A stretch of DNA of 64,000 nucleotides, taken from Amborella trichopoda (lineage: Eukaryota > Streptophyta > Magnoliopsida > Amborellales > Amborellaceae). Shown here one piece after another: positions 10,601-22,857 of this stretch. The number at the start of each line of letters is the position of its first letter. Position 1 is the stretch's first letter. The stretch covers positions 4,937,855-5,001,854 of the forward strand of contig NW_006499364.1 of the NCBI RefSeq assembly GCF_000471905.2, read 5' to 3'. The notes under the pieces were generated by a model. That model was not told the DNA's origin. It worked only from the letters and a program-made list of their open reading frames with translations, and made no database searches. The translations under genes and the position numbers were made by a program.

Positions 10601-11736
10601 CGGTGGACGTCAAACTGTTTACAACTAAAATCCGAAAAGATTTCAATAAAATCCACTCTAATTTTATGCTCTCAATACAATAAATATATAAATCAATAGA
10701 GATTCATTGGGGTGATTAAATTGCAATCTGGAGACAAATGGACCTTGATGGATCAATTCTCCTATAGATATTTGGCAGCCGGCTAGTCTTTCGAGTTAAA
10801 TAATTATTTCTAAGTAATTAGAAAGAAATATATTGCAAAGGATAAAAAAGAAACGAAAACTATACTGAATTGGGGTTAGCTGGCCCAAGATGCCCTAAAC
10901 CTAGAGTTGAAGCATGTATCAGATTGCAAGTTGTTTTACTCCTTTATCTTCTCTTTTCTTTAAAGAACTTGCTAAATTTGGTCGTTCAAATTGGTTTCTA
11001 AATTGATTTAGAAAAGATAAGGTTTTATAGGGTTTGGGCTTCCTAGACTTAGGTTTAGGGTTTCAATGCACCTACGGGTTTCTGGGGCTTGAATGCTTTA
11101 GATGCTGAAGGTTTCTAAAGCTCTAGATTAGGGTTTTCCTAAGCTAGGGTTTGGATCTCTCTTATGATTCTAATCTCTCTGGGCTTTGTGACCTCTTGAG
11201 GCTATGGGCCTAAAGGTCCTAAATTCTCTAAGGCTTCAAGATGCTAGATGATGGGTTGAACCACAAAATATGTTCAATTTCACATCCAAAATGCATCCCT
11301 AAATCCATTTGGAAGTCACATCTAGACTAGGGATTTACGCAGTCAAGGGTGAACGACGCGGTTTGCGTCATCAGACCTTCTAAAACCTGTGATGCACTTC
11401 GCATTGTATGACCCATGATTTGAATTTTGGATGCGTGATTTCCTCCTTGATTTGGTCTGTTTGCATTCTCTCTTTTTGAGTTTGGAACAGTCCCAATTTG
11501 ACCTAAATTCTTGCTTCTCTAATCCTATTTTAATTCTCGGTAATCTAAGGTTTTTTCCCATTCCTATTGAGTATCTTTAAGATCATTTAGAAAGTTGGGA
11601 CTATAGTCTAAGGTCTATTGCGCTATCATGGTCCCTAAGGGTTTATTAGGTTATTCTAAGGGTTTTCCTAATGTATTTGGGGAATTAAGGTTTAGGAATT
11701 TTATCAAATTAGTCTATTTCAATCTGGGTGTCTACA
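10600..11736 (+). mobile_element. Probable LTR remnant ending GTGTCTACA
   Basis: The 3' 180 bases parallel 780-1055 (same end GGGTGTCTACA, similar words in similar order). The body has several TTTAGGGTTT/TAGGGTTT words like those at 62150-62200 in the LTR of the Tat element. There is no primer site after the end, so a solo or truncated LTR of a Tat/Ogre-type element is the simplest reading. The left boundary is a guess. Confidence 0.35.
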
Positions 11737-12609
11737 AAATATGAGCATTACCTATTACCTATTATAAAAAGGATTCACCAAGCATAGGTTTGACTGAAGT
11801 AGGTGATGATAGATGTTGTTTGTGGCTCCTAATGCTTATCTGTGTGTTCCGCCAATTGGATCCAAGCACCGGGGAGTATAAACCAACCCTAATAGTGATC
11901 TATCTACAAGGAAGAGTGAAAACGCTTGAATTGTGGTTTGGATGTTGAATACACCACGAGTTGACCCAATAAACGTTTGCCCATTTTTATTCTCCACCAA
12001 AAACGGAGGCTGATGCCAAATAATACCATAAGCTAAGGGCCTAACAAATAAAGGGCAAAATTGAAATAAAAAAATAAAATAAAATTTGAGAGTAAAACAG
12101 TTGACCCAATGCAACTCTTTCTAATCCGTACTTAAATTTTTGCGGCATGATATGCTGAGTCAGAAGTGTACGGGAAGTTAGGGGTGGTCGCCTCGAAATT
12201 AAACGAGGTTGTCGGAGTGCTTATACTTCGCTTTTAGGGTCCATGTCCAATTCAAACATCCACAATGAAACATAATTCAATGAGTGTACCTTTGAGAAGA
12301 TAAATGGTGCTCTCACTACGCCACTTCCAACAAAAGTTGTACGTTCACTCAGCTGAGTAAAATGGGTATTTATTACTTTGGGTAAATCTCAATCTAAGGG
12401 TACCTTTGGTTGGGCGTTAATATTTTCTCAAAATATTTACACGTGTAAATTGTATTTCATATGTTTGTTTGGTGCCTAATGCATATGAAAATAAAGACCA
12501 TTATAAAAAATTTTACTCTATAATGGTCTAATTCATGGTAAAATAAAATTCCTCCTCTTGAGGTGGGGAAATATTCCCTGTGCTTTTATTTTCACATGCG
12601 GACCGACTA
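11737..12609. other. Non-coding, unrecognised; possible MITE edge
   Basis: No gene. From about 12394 the sequence AAGGGTACCTTTGGTTGGGC looks like the edge of a MITE, but I cannot find a matching inverted end before the LTR that begins near 12610, so it is not called separately. Confidence 0.3.
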
Positions 12610-14461
12610 TTAAGAGAATATGGTTTAGAGGGACCAAGAGATTGTGGTCTAAGGGACCAGGAGATTATGGTCCATATGGACCGAGATAGGTAAATGCTAA
12701 TTGTCGATACTCTGACTTGGCTTGACGTGTTAGAAAACCCCTATTGTCTGGGTATGAACCATAACCGATAACGGTTTGAAATGCCTTCCCTTGATAAGGT
12801 CGGAGTTGCTTAAGAGAGTGAGCCAAGGGATTGTGACCCTTGTGTGTGATGATAGACCTCTAAAGACAAGGGTTAAAGCCTCATCACTAAACCATCACAC
12901 GCCATATGATAGCCATATCGAGAAAGTGAGTCACTATTGATGGTGAAGCATGTATATGTATGAGAAATTGCCCCTATGCACTATAAAGTTGTTTTTGCAT
13001 CAGGTTTGTGTGACCATAGACTCGTCTTTAGGGAAAATCTGTAATTCATAGACAAGATTATGTCATTTTGTCTATTGGCTGACTTTGATAGCCCAATTAT
13101 GAACCTCTGCAGTAGTCTGTAGGTCATAAAAACTGCTGGTTCAGTTTGAGAAATCAAGTGTGGATCATGAATCATAGTAAAAGATGAAGTGCTTCAGCGA
13201 TATTATAATTCCCATCAAAATTATTTGAAATTAATTATTTTCATGTTAAATGATTTTTAGATTGATTATTTAAATTTTTATAAGTCATTAGATATTTTAT
13301 TTTTGCAAAACAGATTTATAGATTAAGAAATATTCAATTTCAGTATTTAAATATTTAGAGAGAAAATTTATTTATTTGCAATATTGAAAAATTATTTTAG
13401 TAATTTTATAATTTATAAATATTTGAGAGGGCCTATTTGGGTCCACCAAGTCCAAGATTGTGATGTGTGTGGGGCCTATGTAGGGGCCCCATAGGTGACA
13501 CATACTACTTAATGAGGGTACTTTCTTATTTTCTAGCCTTGTGAATCAAGGCAATCAATTAAGTTAAAAATTTATGGAAAGTGTTTTGCAGAGATTTTGA
13601 TTGAAATAAGAGTGGAAGGTTTTGTAATTAAAATTATTTGATTTCAATAAAAAAAGTATGTTTAAGAAGATTATATGGAAAATAAAGTATGATATTATTT
13701 TTCATATTTTATTATTTGATGGGATTATGTTTAGGAAGCTGAAGGATAAGGTTATAGCACCTTCATTTGAATCATGATGGCTGATCTAAAGAATTGATTA
13801 CTCAGATCTCTCACCCTACAGGTGTTCTATGATCAATGGTCTTGATCTAATCTCTATACGGATGACTAACACTAAGGAAATCCTGACCTATGGAAACTCT
13901 ATAAATAAGAGTCATCTCTCCCATAAATCATTACACCTCTCATCTCTCTCTATGTCTTCTCTTTCAAAGATCTCTCTCTCTCTCTCCTAAAAAATATTTC
14001 TTGAGTTAGGAGTAAAGCGGGAGCACGCCCTATACATACAAGTTATTGAGGCCTTGTGATTTATGTAATGTTCCATGTTGCTCTTATATTTTTTAATGGT
14101 TGTAGCTAAGGCTTTTCCATACTTCAAATATCCGAGATAAATTATTATTCCCATGCACCATTGGAGGAAGAGACCTGATGTGGGTGTACTAAGTCCAGTT
14201 GAGGTAATCTTTTAGCATCTTGATTTGTAGTTTGCAAGATTTTATTTATTATGCTTTCTTATTTCCATAAGTATTGTGTTGGTTTTATTCATTAAATAAA
14301 AGAAGTTGTAATTAGTGGTAGCAAGTGAGAACCATTTTTGGTTATTTATTTGTTTATTTCAAGTGAGTTTTATCGTACTTGGACCTTTGTAAGTTTCTAG
14401 TCGATGAGAAAAAATAAAAAAATCTATATACATTGTTGTAGATCACCTTGTACAACTTTTC
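12610..14461 (+). repeat. 5' LTR of the LARD-like element
   Basis: Aligns along its length with 18020-19819. Shared landmarks are GAGAATATGGT, CCTCATCACTAAA, TCTAGCCTTGTGAATCAAGG and AGATCACCTTGT. It contains a TATA box (13900-13907) and a short CT-rich tract after it. The first 100 or so bases seen in the 3' LTR are absent. Confidence 0.8.
13900..13907 (+). promoter_or_regulatory. TATA box in 5' LTR
   Basis: TATAAATA, conserved at the matching place in the 3' LTR and, as the reverse complement, in the copia LTR at 21472-21479. A CT-rich leader follows. Confidence 0.6.
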
Positions 14462-14462
14462 T

Positions 14463-14474
14463 TGGTATCAGAGC
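14463..14474 (+). other. Primer-binding site (initiator Met tRNA)
   Basis: TGGTATCAGAGC, the classic complement of the plant initiator methionine tRNA 3' end, one or two bases after the LTR end. It fixes the element's strand and its 5' LTR boundary. Confidence 0.85.
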
Positions 14475-17400
14475 TAGATCTCTTGGCTCCATATCTCTTT
14501 TATTTCACTGTTTTGGTGAATTGAAAATAAGAGATCTGAAAGACAATGACTTTGTGGTCGTATGGCAAACCTCCGGGAAGATTATTAGCATGATTCCTAC
14601 ACCCAAGAGGCACTTTACATAATAGGGTATTCTATGTTGTATTGGAGTACTGATATAAACTAGAAGATGAGGTATTTCTCTAATGCATATCTCAGTGATA
14701 GTTTATATTTATTAGAGTAGTATCTTCTTGTAAAGTTTCAGTAGGAGATCATGGGGAAATGAAAGCCATGGACTTATCACTGATGAGTGTCAATTATGAC
14801 TATGAAAAATCTAGGAACTGTACACTAACTTCCATTGAATTTTTCCACAAATAAAATATTTTTATTTCTAAGTAGTATTCGATTAGAACTTATCAAATTC
14901 AGTCCACTTTCAAATAAAAATAATTTCAGAGAGAAAAACCTTGTGTTTTGGAAGCTATGATCTTTTTATTAAAGCGTGCACAAGTGTTGTCTTCTGCATT
15001 GAAAATTGTTCCAATGATATGAATGTAATGATTTTATTTTTATTTTTACTGAATGTTTTGAGGGCCAAACTGAGTTCTTCAGTTTCGATTTTGAGTTTAG
15101 TTTTAACAAAAAATATTTCAGACATAAATATCCATAGGAAATTAAAAAAAAATATTGGAGGGGGTCATATTGAATTTCTGCAGTTTAGTGTGTTTCACTA
15201 AGATGTGAATATCTACATTTGTCAAGCCTACTTAACAGAGTGATATGAGGCTCGGAGAAAGATATTATTGTATTTTTGTGTCTACTTTTAAATAAAATAT
15301 GTTTGAAAAGAAAATTCCAAAATGGGTAAAGAAAAAGGATAATTTTTATCAAATAGGTCGACCTGGAATTCTACATAATGGTATATTTTGTAACATGAAT
15401 ATCACTTATTTATTTTCATAAAGAAAAATATTATTTGGGACTCACACCATAATGTTAACTTTTAATTATTAGTTTAGTTTTCAACAGAAACAGTTATGGA
15501 CGAAATTCTTTGTGCATTGACAAAAATAGTTATTTATTGAGAGGTGCACAACCTAATTTTTTATTGTGAAAACTATATTGTTATGTGAATGTCACTAATT
15601 AATAAACTCATTAAATGTTGTGATTTAAGGATGATATTGCATATTGATTTTGTAATTTTGAGTCTATTTTCTTACTAAAAAAGATTTCAGAGATAAACTC
15701 TTTGTGAGTTGAGAGATATTATAATTTTATCATAGGATGCTCATATTCTATTCTAATGTAAATCAAAAGATGTGACATGTTAAGCTCCATTTTTGTACTA
15801 ATTATAATAGAAGCCTTTTCATGTTCATTCAAAGTTTTATAGTGTGTCATGAGTATGGTTTATAAAATTAAAATTTCAAAGAGAGATAATATAATATTGA
15901 GGAGATTTGACGCTCTATATGAAGGGTACTCAATCTAGGAATTGTAGAAATAGAAGAAACACAATGCATGTAAAAATGTATTGGTTTCTCTTCACAATGA
16001 ATGGATATGTAGAGAGACTTGGTGGCTGGATAGAAACTCTAAAGATCAGTGGAAGAATCAAAACTGTGATATTTGGAATGATGAGATAGAGAAGAGTGTT
16101 TCTTCATAGTATATGAAATGGAGAATCCAAAGACCGAAGAGATGGATACTTCGATGACCAAGTGACTCTCCATGAGCTGTGTGCTCTCCAAAGACTACAA
16201 AAGTTTGTCAGAAAGAAAAGCCAGAATCAAGTAAGCCCCAGTACTACATATTACGTGATTATGAGATATGAAATCTAGCATACATTGCATGGTAAGGTCA
16301 TATAAAACTATCATTTATGCTTCTTTGATTATATCTTGGCTAGTTTTGTACATATGTATGGAGAGTAAAGGACATTAGTTTGTAGGTGCTAACAAGTTTG
16401 AAAGGGATATGAATACCCTATGTACATGTGCCTCCTTGAACTTGAACTTGTGTGAATTATTTGAGGTAGTAAAAGACATTGAGATGTGGTTTTGGTGTTT
16501 TTTTATTAAGGTCTGTGGACCTAAGTGTCAAATACAAGAGAAGGGCATGACTCATTCAAATATGGAGCACAAAGGGAGCGTTGCATCCTTCTACATGTTC
16601 CGATGGAACCTGGTCTTGGTGATCATCCTCTCGATAATGTCCATTGATACAGTGTGTTGTATGTGATGATGATCTCATGGGAAAATCTCAAAATATTTGT
16701 CAAGAAAATATGTGTATTTTGGATTTTTGTCAGATTTTGATAAGCATATTCTAGTCATATTTCATTTTGGATAAAATCATAGATGGATTTTATGTCTTGA
16801 TTTGTGGCCATAACATGACTTGGTAAATAACTAAAGGTGTATATGGTAACATGTTTTTGAGTACTAAGCATGTTCTTTTGAAATAAAATTGAACTATTTA
16901 TGTTGAAAAACCTAGGTCTATGCATATAGTTTTGAGAAAACCCCACAGTCTTGTTAGGTCCACTAAGTCTTTATGGAAAATCATGTTTAACCGTCATGCT
17001 ATTTTCTAATCATTTATTGTGAAGATAAACCAAGTCAAGAGTTCTCATAAAAAAAAAAAAAATTGAGTCTAGAAAGTATTTTATAATGATGGGAGAAAGT
17101 GCCTTTTATCTGTACAATACTTTTAAATACCCATATTTGATATTGATTATGTGTTTTGTTAGTAAGTTCTTTGGAATCCTTGATTACTTAAAACCATGAA
17201 CCATAGGGAATGTCATAGGAAAAACGTCTTCATTGGTGTTATGTGAATAAGATAACTTGGTTTGTATAGGTTTACAATCAGGAGACTAATGTAATTGAAC
17301 CTTTGTCGTCCAACGTGCATTGAGTTAATTTTGCATAAGACTTGCTATATTACCTTATGAAATAGGCATGAGAATGTTGAGAAAGTACATGTTATATGTG

Positions 17401-17889
17401 TTATAATTGAGTGGGAGTTACTACAGTCCCACGATTGTTTCAGTTGTTTGGTCTATTATGAGAGATCTAGATAAGCTCAACAATCCAGTAGGAGTATCTG
17501 CTTGTGTTTGGCGGGCCAGCTAGAACAACATACTACAATGTTGTTCACCCATGAAATCCGTCTATGTGGTGCTAGTTGTATAACTACAAAAAGGAGCAGC
17601 TTGATTAAAGAACTCCCTTGAGCTGATGAGGATATGACCCCGTGCGATGAGGGTACGTGATGTTATTCTGCGACAACAAATCTATGATTCACCATGCGAC
17701 ATGAAAGATAAACTATGGCCATGTTTGGGATCGATTCGAGTAGCAAAAAGAAAGAAGCATTGCATCCATATATCTTTTATGAAAAGATTGATGACGAAAG
17801 AGTTCGTCATGATTAATATAATGAGAAATAGTAAGTGATAATGGGGGGATGAGAATGTGAAGAAGAGAGAATCAGGCCCTTTAAAGGCA
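14475..17889 (+). other. Non-coding internal region of the LARD-like element
   Basis: No frame longer than about 90 codons and no recognisable domain. It is A/T-rich. From about 17330 to 17880 it is homologous to the reverse complement of 22860-23790, including TTGAGTGGGAG at 17408 and a shared GATGAGGGTACGTGATG-type segment at about 17646. Confidence 0.7.
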
Positions 17890-17899
17890 AAGTGGGAGA
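17890..17899 (+). other. Polypurine tract
   Basis: AAGTGGGAGA directly before the 3' LTR start TGTTGAG. The same tract precedes the LTR of the minus-strand copia element (22848-22857). Confidence 0.8.
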
Positions 17900-19819
17900 T
17901 GTTGAGTTTTTGTGGCCATTAAAGGCCTTATGAGATCATGTAATCAATAACTAATATAGTGGAACAAAGAGCTCAGTGGGAGTCTGGTCATGAGGCACGA
18001 AGAGAATATGGTCTTGAGGGACAGAGAGAATATGGTCTAGAAGGACCAAGAGATTATGGGCCAGAGAGATAGGGAAATAGTATTTGTGAATACTCATACT
18101 TAACTTGACGTGTTAGGCCAGTCGAGTTGGAAAACCTCGATTGCCCAAGAGAGTAAGCCAAGGGATTGTGTGGCCCTTTTGTGTAGGCCTCTAAAGATGA
18201 GGTCCAAAGCCTCATCACTAAATTATCACACAACATGTACATATGATAGTTGTATCGGGAACGTGAGTCACCATTGAGGGCGAAGCATATACATGTATGA
18301 GAGATTACCCTTATATAATATAGAGTTGTGGTTGCATCAAGTCTATGTGATCTTGAACTCATCTCTAAGGAGAACCTATAATCTATAGATTGGGATTGCG
18401 TCCCCTTGCCTATTCATTGACTTTGGTAGCCCCATCATTAATCCTTTCGATGGTTTGTGGGTTATGGGAACTGTTGGGTCATTTTGAGAAAGCAAGTGTG
18501 GATCATGATGCATAGTAGAAGATGGAGTGCTTCAGTAATATTATAACTCCTAGACCTAGTTGGATCTGATTCCCATCAAAATCATTTGGACTTAATTATT
18601 TTGCTGTTAAATTATTTTTAGATTGATTATTTGAAATTTTATGAGTTTTTGGATATTTTATTTTTTCAAAATGGATTTATAAATTAAGAGATATTCAATT
18701 TTAGTATTTAAATATTCAGAGATAAAATTTCTTTTTTTGCAATATTCTAAAAAACATTATTTGAGAGGGCCCATGGGAGCTCACCTAGTCCGCCATTGTG
18801 ATGTGCGTGGAGCCCACATAGGGGCCCCATGGGTGGCACACCCCACTTAGTGACGATACTTTCTTATTTTCTAGCCTTGTGAATCAAGGCAATCAATTAA
18901 GTTGAAAATTTATGGAAAATATTTTGCAGAGATTTTGATTGAAAGAAGAATGAAGGGTTTTGAAATTAAAGAGATTTGTTTTCAATAAAACGTATGTGTT
19001 AGAAGATTATGAAAAATAAAGGTAAGTATGATATTATTTTTTATATTTTATTATTTGATGGGATTAAGATTAGAAAGCTGAAAGATAAAGTTCTAGTACC
19101 TTCCTTTGAATCTTGATGTCTGATCTAAAGATTGGATGACTCATATCTCTCTTCCCATAAGTCTCATATGATCAATGGTCTGGATCTAATCTCCATAAGG
19201 AAGACTAACCCTAAAGAAACCCTAACCCCTGGAAACTTTATAAATAAGGGTCGTCTCTCCCATTAATCTCTACACCTCTTATTTCTCTCTCTCTTCTTTT
19301 TAAGATCTCTATCCCTTAAAAAAATATTTCTTGACTTAGAAATAGGGGCACGCCCTAAGCTAGGAGTAAAGAGGGGGCAAGCCCCATACATACCAGGCAT
19401 TGAGACCTTGTTGTTTATGTGATGTTCCATGTTGTTCTCACATTGATTAAGGATTATAGTCAAGGCCTACGCATACTTCAAAGAACTGAGATAGACCATT
19501 GATCCCATGCGTCATTGAGGGAGGAGACCCGATGTGGTGTGTATTAAGTCCGGCTGAGATAATCTTTTGACATCTTGTTTTATGGTTCGCAATATTTTAT
19601 TTCTTATGTTTTCTTATTTCTATAAGCATTTTGTTGGTTTTATTCATTGAATAAAAGAAATTGTAATTAATGGCAGCAAGTGAGAACCTCTTTTGGTTAT
19701 TTATTTGTTTATTTCAAGTGAGTTTTATTGTACTTGGACGATTATAAGTGTTATAGTTGGCGAGAAAAAAAATTAAAAAATTCAAAGACACTGTACTAGA
19801 TCACCTTGTCCAACTTTCA
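17900..19819 (+). repeat. 3' LTR of the LARD-like element (1920 bp)
   Basis: Begins TGTTGAG and ends CAACTTTCA, the expected TG...CA termini. Holds a TATA box at 19239-19246. Confidence 0.8.
19239..19246 (+). promoter_or_regulatory. TATA box in 3' LTR
   Basis: TATAAATA at the position matching 13900-13907. Confidence 0.6.
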
Positions 19820-19968
19820 CATTATTCATTATTCATGTTTATAATATAATATTTAATATATTATTTATATATCAAATAATATATTTGATAAATGAATTAT
19901 ATTTCAATAATATTTAATATATAATATATAAATAATATTTTATATTACTAAATACTATATTATTTTAT

Positions 19969-20339
19969 AGGGAAAATTTATAATAGAGCCGAAGCTTTAA
20001 ACAATCAAATTTGATCCTATCTCAAAAATCTCACTAGAAGAAGTTGTTTTGATGCCCAAATACCTTCAAAGTGATCATTTCGACATCAAGAAGCATGGAT
20101 ATGAGAAAAAAATGTAGTTGTAAAACATTTTAGGACCGTCAATTTTAATGATTTTCAAGTTTTCGTAGATATGTCGATCTAGATTATTTTTGAAGCTTTA
20201 AACTTTATAAATAAATATGAAAATTATATTTTAAGGCTATCGCAAAGACTTCCAATATTGAAATCACATTTCTCAATACTATTTGAAGGTAGGCTCTAAT
20301 TTGATTGTTTAGAGCCTAGGCTCTATGCAAACCGCAACC
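19969..20339. mobile_element. hAT-type MITE, copy 2 (371 bp), perfect 8-bp target duplication
   Basis: Starts AGGGAAAATTTATA and ends CAAACCGCAACC. Flanked on both sides by TATTTTAT (19961-19968 and 20340-20347), a perfect 8-bp duplication, the hAT hallmark. Terminal repeats carry AGAGCC-GA-AGCTTT / AGAGCCTAGGCTCT plus AAACAATC. The body is in inverse orientation to copies 1 and 3. Confidence 0.9.
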
Positions 20340-20347
20340 TATTTTAT

Positions 20348-20879
20348 ATTATACTATATTAGGGTATATTTGATAGCAACTTGATATCCCAATATTTCCA
20401 GATAATATAGAATTCATTATAATTTGAAGTATATGAATTCGTACACGCTGTTTGATAGGGCCAAATCATATCTTCTAATATTCTAATAACCTTCAAATAT
20501 TTGAATCCCTAGAAATTCAAGTTGTAGTTGAATTTTGCGGGATTCAGTTTCTCCATCAAATAATTATGCATGTCTCTCTCTTGTCTATTATCTCCCACTC
20601 CCGAGGCCCCACGTCTTGCTCAAAGAGAACCCCTTCGTTCTTTTGTGACGCTTCCCACCATTTTTCTCTCTCAATTAAGGACCTATTAGGTTTCACAATC
20701 TTTCTCACTATGACAAAGTTGTTCATGTAGCATAGGCCCATGCTCTCTATCTAAAAAAGAACTGAATGGAAATCCCTACAAAGACCCATCATTTCTGAGG
20801 TCTTGTTTTTTTTTAATGTTTCTTCAAGGACAACAAATTCTTATTGGCAAAGCAATTTTTTTGAGGCCTCCTTATGTTT
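20348..20879. other. Non-coding, unrecognised
   Basis: No gene supported. A/T-rich, with a possible MITE-like edge near 20358 (TTAGGGTATATTTGATAGC) for which no partner end was found. Confidence 0.35.
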
Positions 20880-22847
20880 GAATGGTTCTCCAAGCACACT
20901 ATTACAAAGATCACAACAAATAGTCATACTACAATAATTCTTACTTCACATAAAATAAAACTAACAAATCCAAGATTTTAAAAACCTTGATGTCACTTCT
21001 AAATCTTGAAAATATAGAGATTAAATTTTAAGAAATAAAATGGAAAGTTCCGAAGATTACCTCAACCGGGCTTATTACACCCCACACCGAGTCACCACTA
21101 TCCAATGGCACAGAATCGACGATCTAGCTTCAATCTCAACTGAAAAAACAAGTTTAGGCTAAACTAATTGTATGCAACCTTTTTAGAATTTATCAGACCC
21201 AGATCTTAACCCCAAGACCAATTTTGGTATATCCCATACTACCCAACCCTTAGGCTATTCAAAATGAGAGAGAAACTTAAGAGGTGACTTAGGGTTGGGG
21301 TGTGCCTCTCTAGAGATAGGCTAGGAGAAAGAGAGGCCTAGAGAGAGAGACAGAGGCTTTAGAGGGAGGAGAGAGAAAGTCTTGAGAGGGAGGAGAGAGT
21401 GGGGTGTGCCCCTTAGAGAGAGACAAGAGAGAGAGAAGGGAGATGTATAGAGAAAAGGGGGGGTACACCCCTATTTATGGTGCAAAATTGGGTCTAGGGT
21501 TTCTTAAGGTATCCCATATTTTGCCTCTTAACTAAGATTGAATGTGGACCGTTGATCAAGGGTGACTTGTGGGGTGAGGGATCTGAGTCATCCATTCTAT
21601 AGATGGGCTATCAATATTATGGAAGGTGCATGAATCATTATCCCCATTTTCTAAACCATTTTCTCATCAATAGAAATTAAGTCAAATTAAATCCAATCAA
21701 ACTATTATGCATACCATAAAATAGAATAATCCTTATTATACTTCACAAAATCTTTCAAAGATATATCAAGTCAATATTTACTTCAATATTTAGTCAATAT
21801 ATTTCCTAGTCACATTTGACCACATGTCACAATTGACTATTACCATAACATAAGGTCACATGCACCACAAAGCAAAATCTTTGCATAAAATAGAAAGTAG
21901 TAAGAGGTGGGGCGTGCCACTTCAAGGAAGGCATGCATGGGTGCCACCTTTTAGAACATGGCAGGCCCATATGCACAATGGGCCCCCATGAAATTTTATT
22001 TTATATTTACAAATAATAAAAATAATTTTAAAATATTTATTTGAATATTTAAACCATTGTAATTTCAATATCTTTAATTTTACAAATCCAAATTTCATAA
22101 ATAAAATATCCAGACATTCATAAAAAGTCAAATAATAATTCTAAAATCATTTCTATCATAAAAAAAATATAATTTAATTAATTTGATGGGAAATTGATCT
22201 ATATGGCTTAGGAATTAAATCAACAATCATATGACACTCCACTTTTAACTGTAGACTACAGACCACACTTGCTTTATAGAATCGACCTAGTGTTTCCCAT
22301 GATCCATAGTCTATACAGGGGCTCATTAGTGGGTCACCAAAGTTTGGTCGATGAGCCAAGGGGTCGCAATCCCAGTTTGTGGGCGAGTCAAGGTTACCTA
22401 GACCTGATGTGACCACAGCTCCTATGGTGCATCGGAGTATCTGTTATACATGCATATGCTTCACCTTGAAAGGTGGATTGCTTTTACGAAACGGTCTATC
22501 AATATGCATATCGTATGATGGTACATAAATGAGGCTTTGGCCCCCATTTCTGTAGGCCACCATCACACACAAGGGTCACACAGTCCCTTGACTCACTTAT
22601 CCGGACATACTTCGACTTCATAAAGGGGTGACCCATTAGAACCCTTATCGGTTGATATTCTATGCCCAAGTAACATGGGTTTTTTCCAACCGACTGCCTT
22701 AGATCGTCAAGCACAGTTCGGTATCAGCAAACATCGTTTGCTTAGTATGGTCCATATGAGACCACACTACCATTGAGTTCATGTTCCACTATATCATTTC
22801 ATTTTACAAGCACTCATAAGGCCTTTAAAGGCTACATAAACCCAGTA
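20880..22847 (-). repeat. 3' LTR of a minus-strand copia element
   Basis: The reverse complement begins TACTGGGTTTATGTAGCC at 22847 and follows the LARD-like LTR through shared landmarks: GCCTTTAAAGGCCTTATGAG, the CCTCAT/GGTCCA block, a TATA box at 21472-21479 and the CT-rich leader. On the minus strand the end near 21040 reads like the LARD LTR before its last 250 bases. The far end (about 20880) is fuzzy. It belongs to the same family as the 12.6-19.8 kb element, but in the opposite orientation. Confidence 0.7.
21472..21479 (-). promoter_or_regulatory. TATA-like box in the copia LTR
   Basis: CATAAATA on the minus strand, aligned with the TATAAATA of the related LTRs. Confidence 0.45.
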
Positions 22848-22857
22848 TCTCCCACTT
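22848..22857 (-). other. Polypurine tract of the copia element
   Basis: AAGTGGGAGA on the minus strand immediately before the LTR start. Confidence 0.75.

Larger units (their letters stand above)
12610..19819 (+). mobile_element. Non-autonomous copia-related LTR retrotransposon (LARD-like), about 7.2 kb
   Basis: Two direct repeats of about 1.9 kb flank a 3.4-kb internal region. A primer-binding site follows the first repeat and a polypurine tract precedes the second. The internal region has no gag or pol. Its last 600 bases match the 3' internal part of the minus-strand copia element at 22.86-23.79 kb, and the LTRs match that element's LTR. I infer a non-coding derivative that would have depended on copia proteins in trans. 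The LTRs differ at very roughly one base in six by eye, so the insertion is old (probably more than 10 million years; inference). The 5' LTR lacks its first hundred or so bases. Confidence 0.8.

Noticed and set aside
11048-11150. Telomere-like TTTAGGGTTT words (also near 62160)
   Set aside because: Only isolated copies and not tandem TTTAGGG arrays. They fall in LTR-like leader sequence.
12394-12609. Possible MITE beginning AAGGGTACCTTTGGTTGGGC
   Set aside because: No matching inverted end or target duplication could be found before the LTR starts.
14463-14480. Possible tRNA gene end
   Set aside because: TGGTATCAGAGC here is a primer-binding site next to an LTR. No cloverleaf or box A/B pair is visible around it.
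15907-16089. Small open frames inside the LARD-like element
   Set aside because: Under 90 codons, with no domain and no agreement with copia gag or pol.
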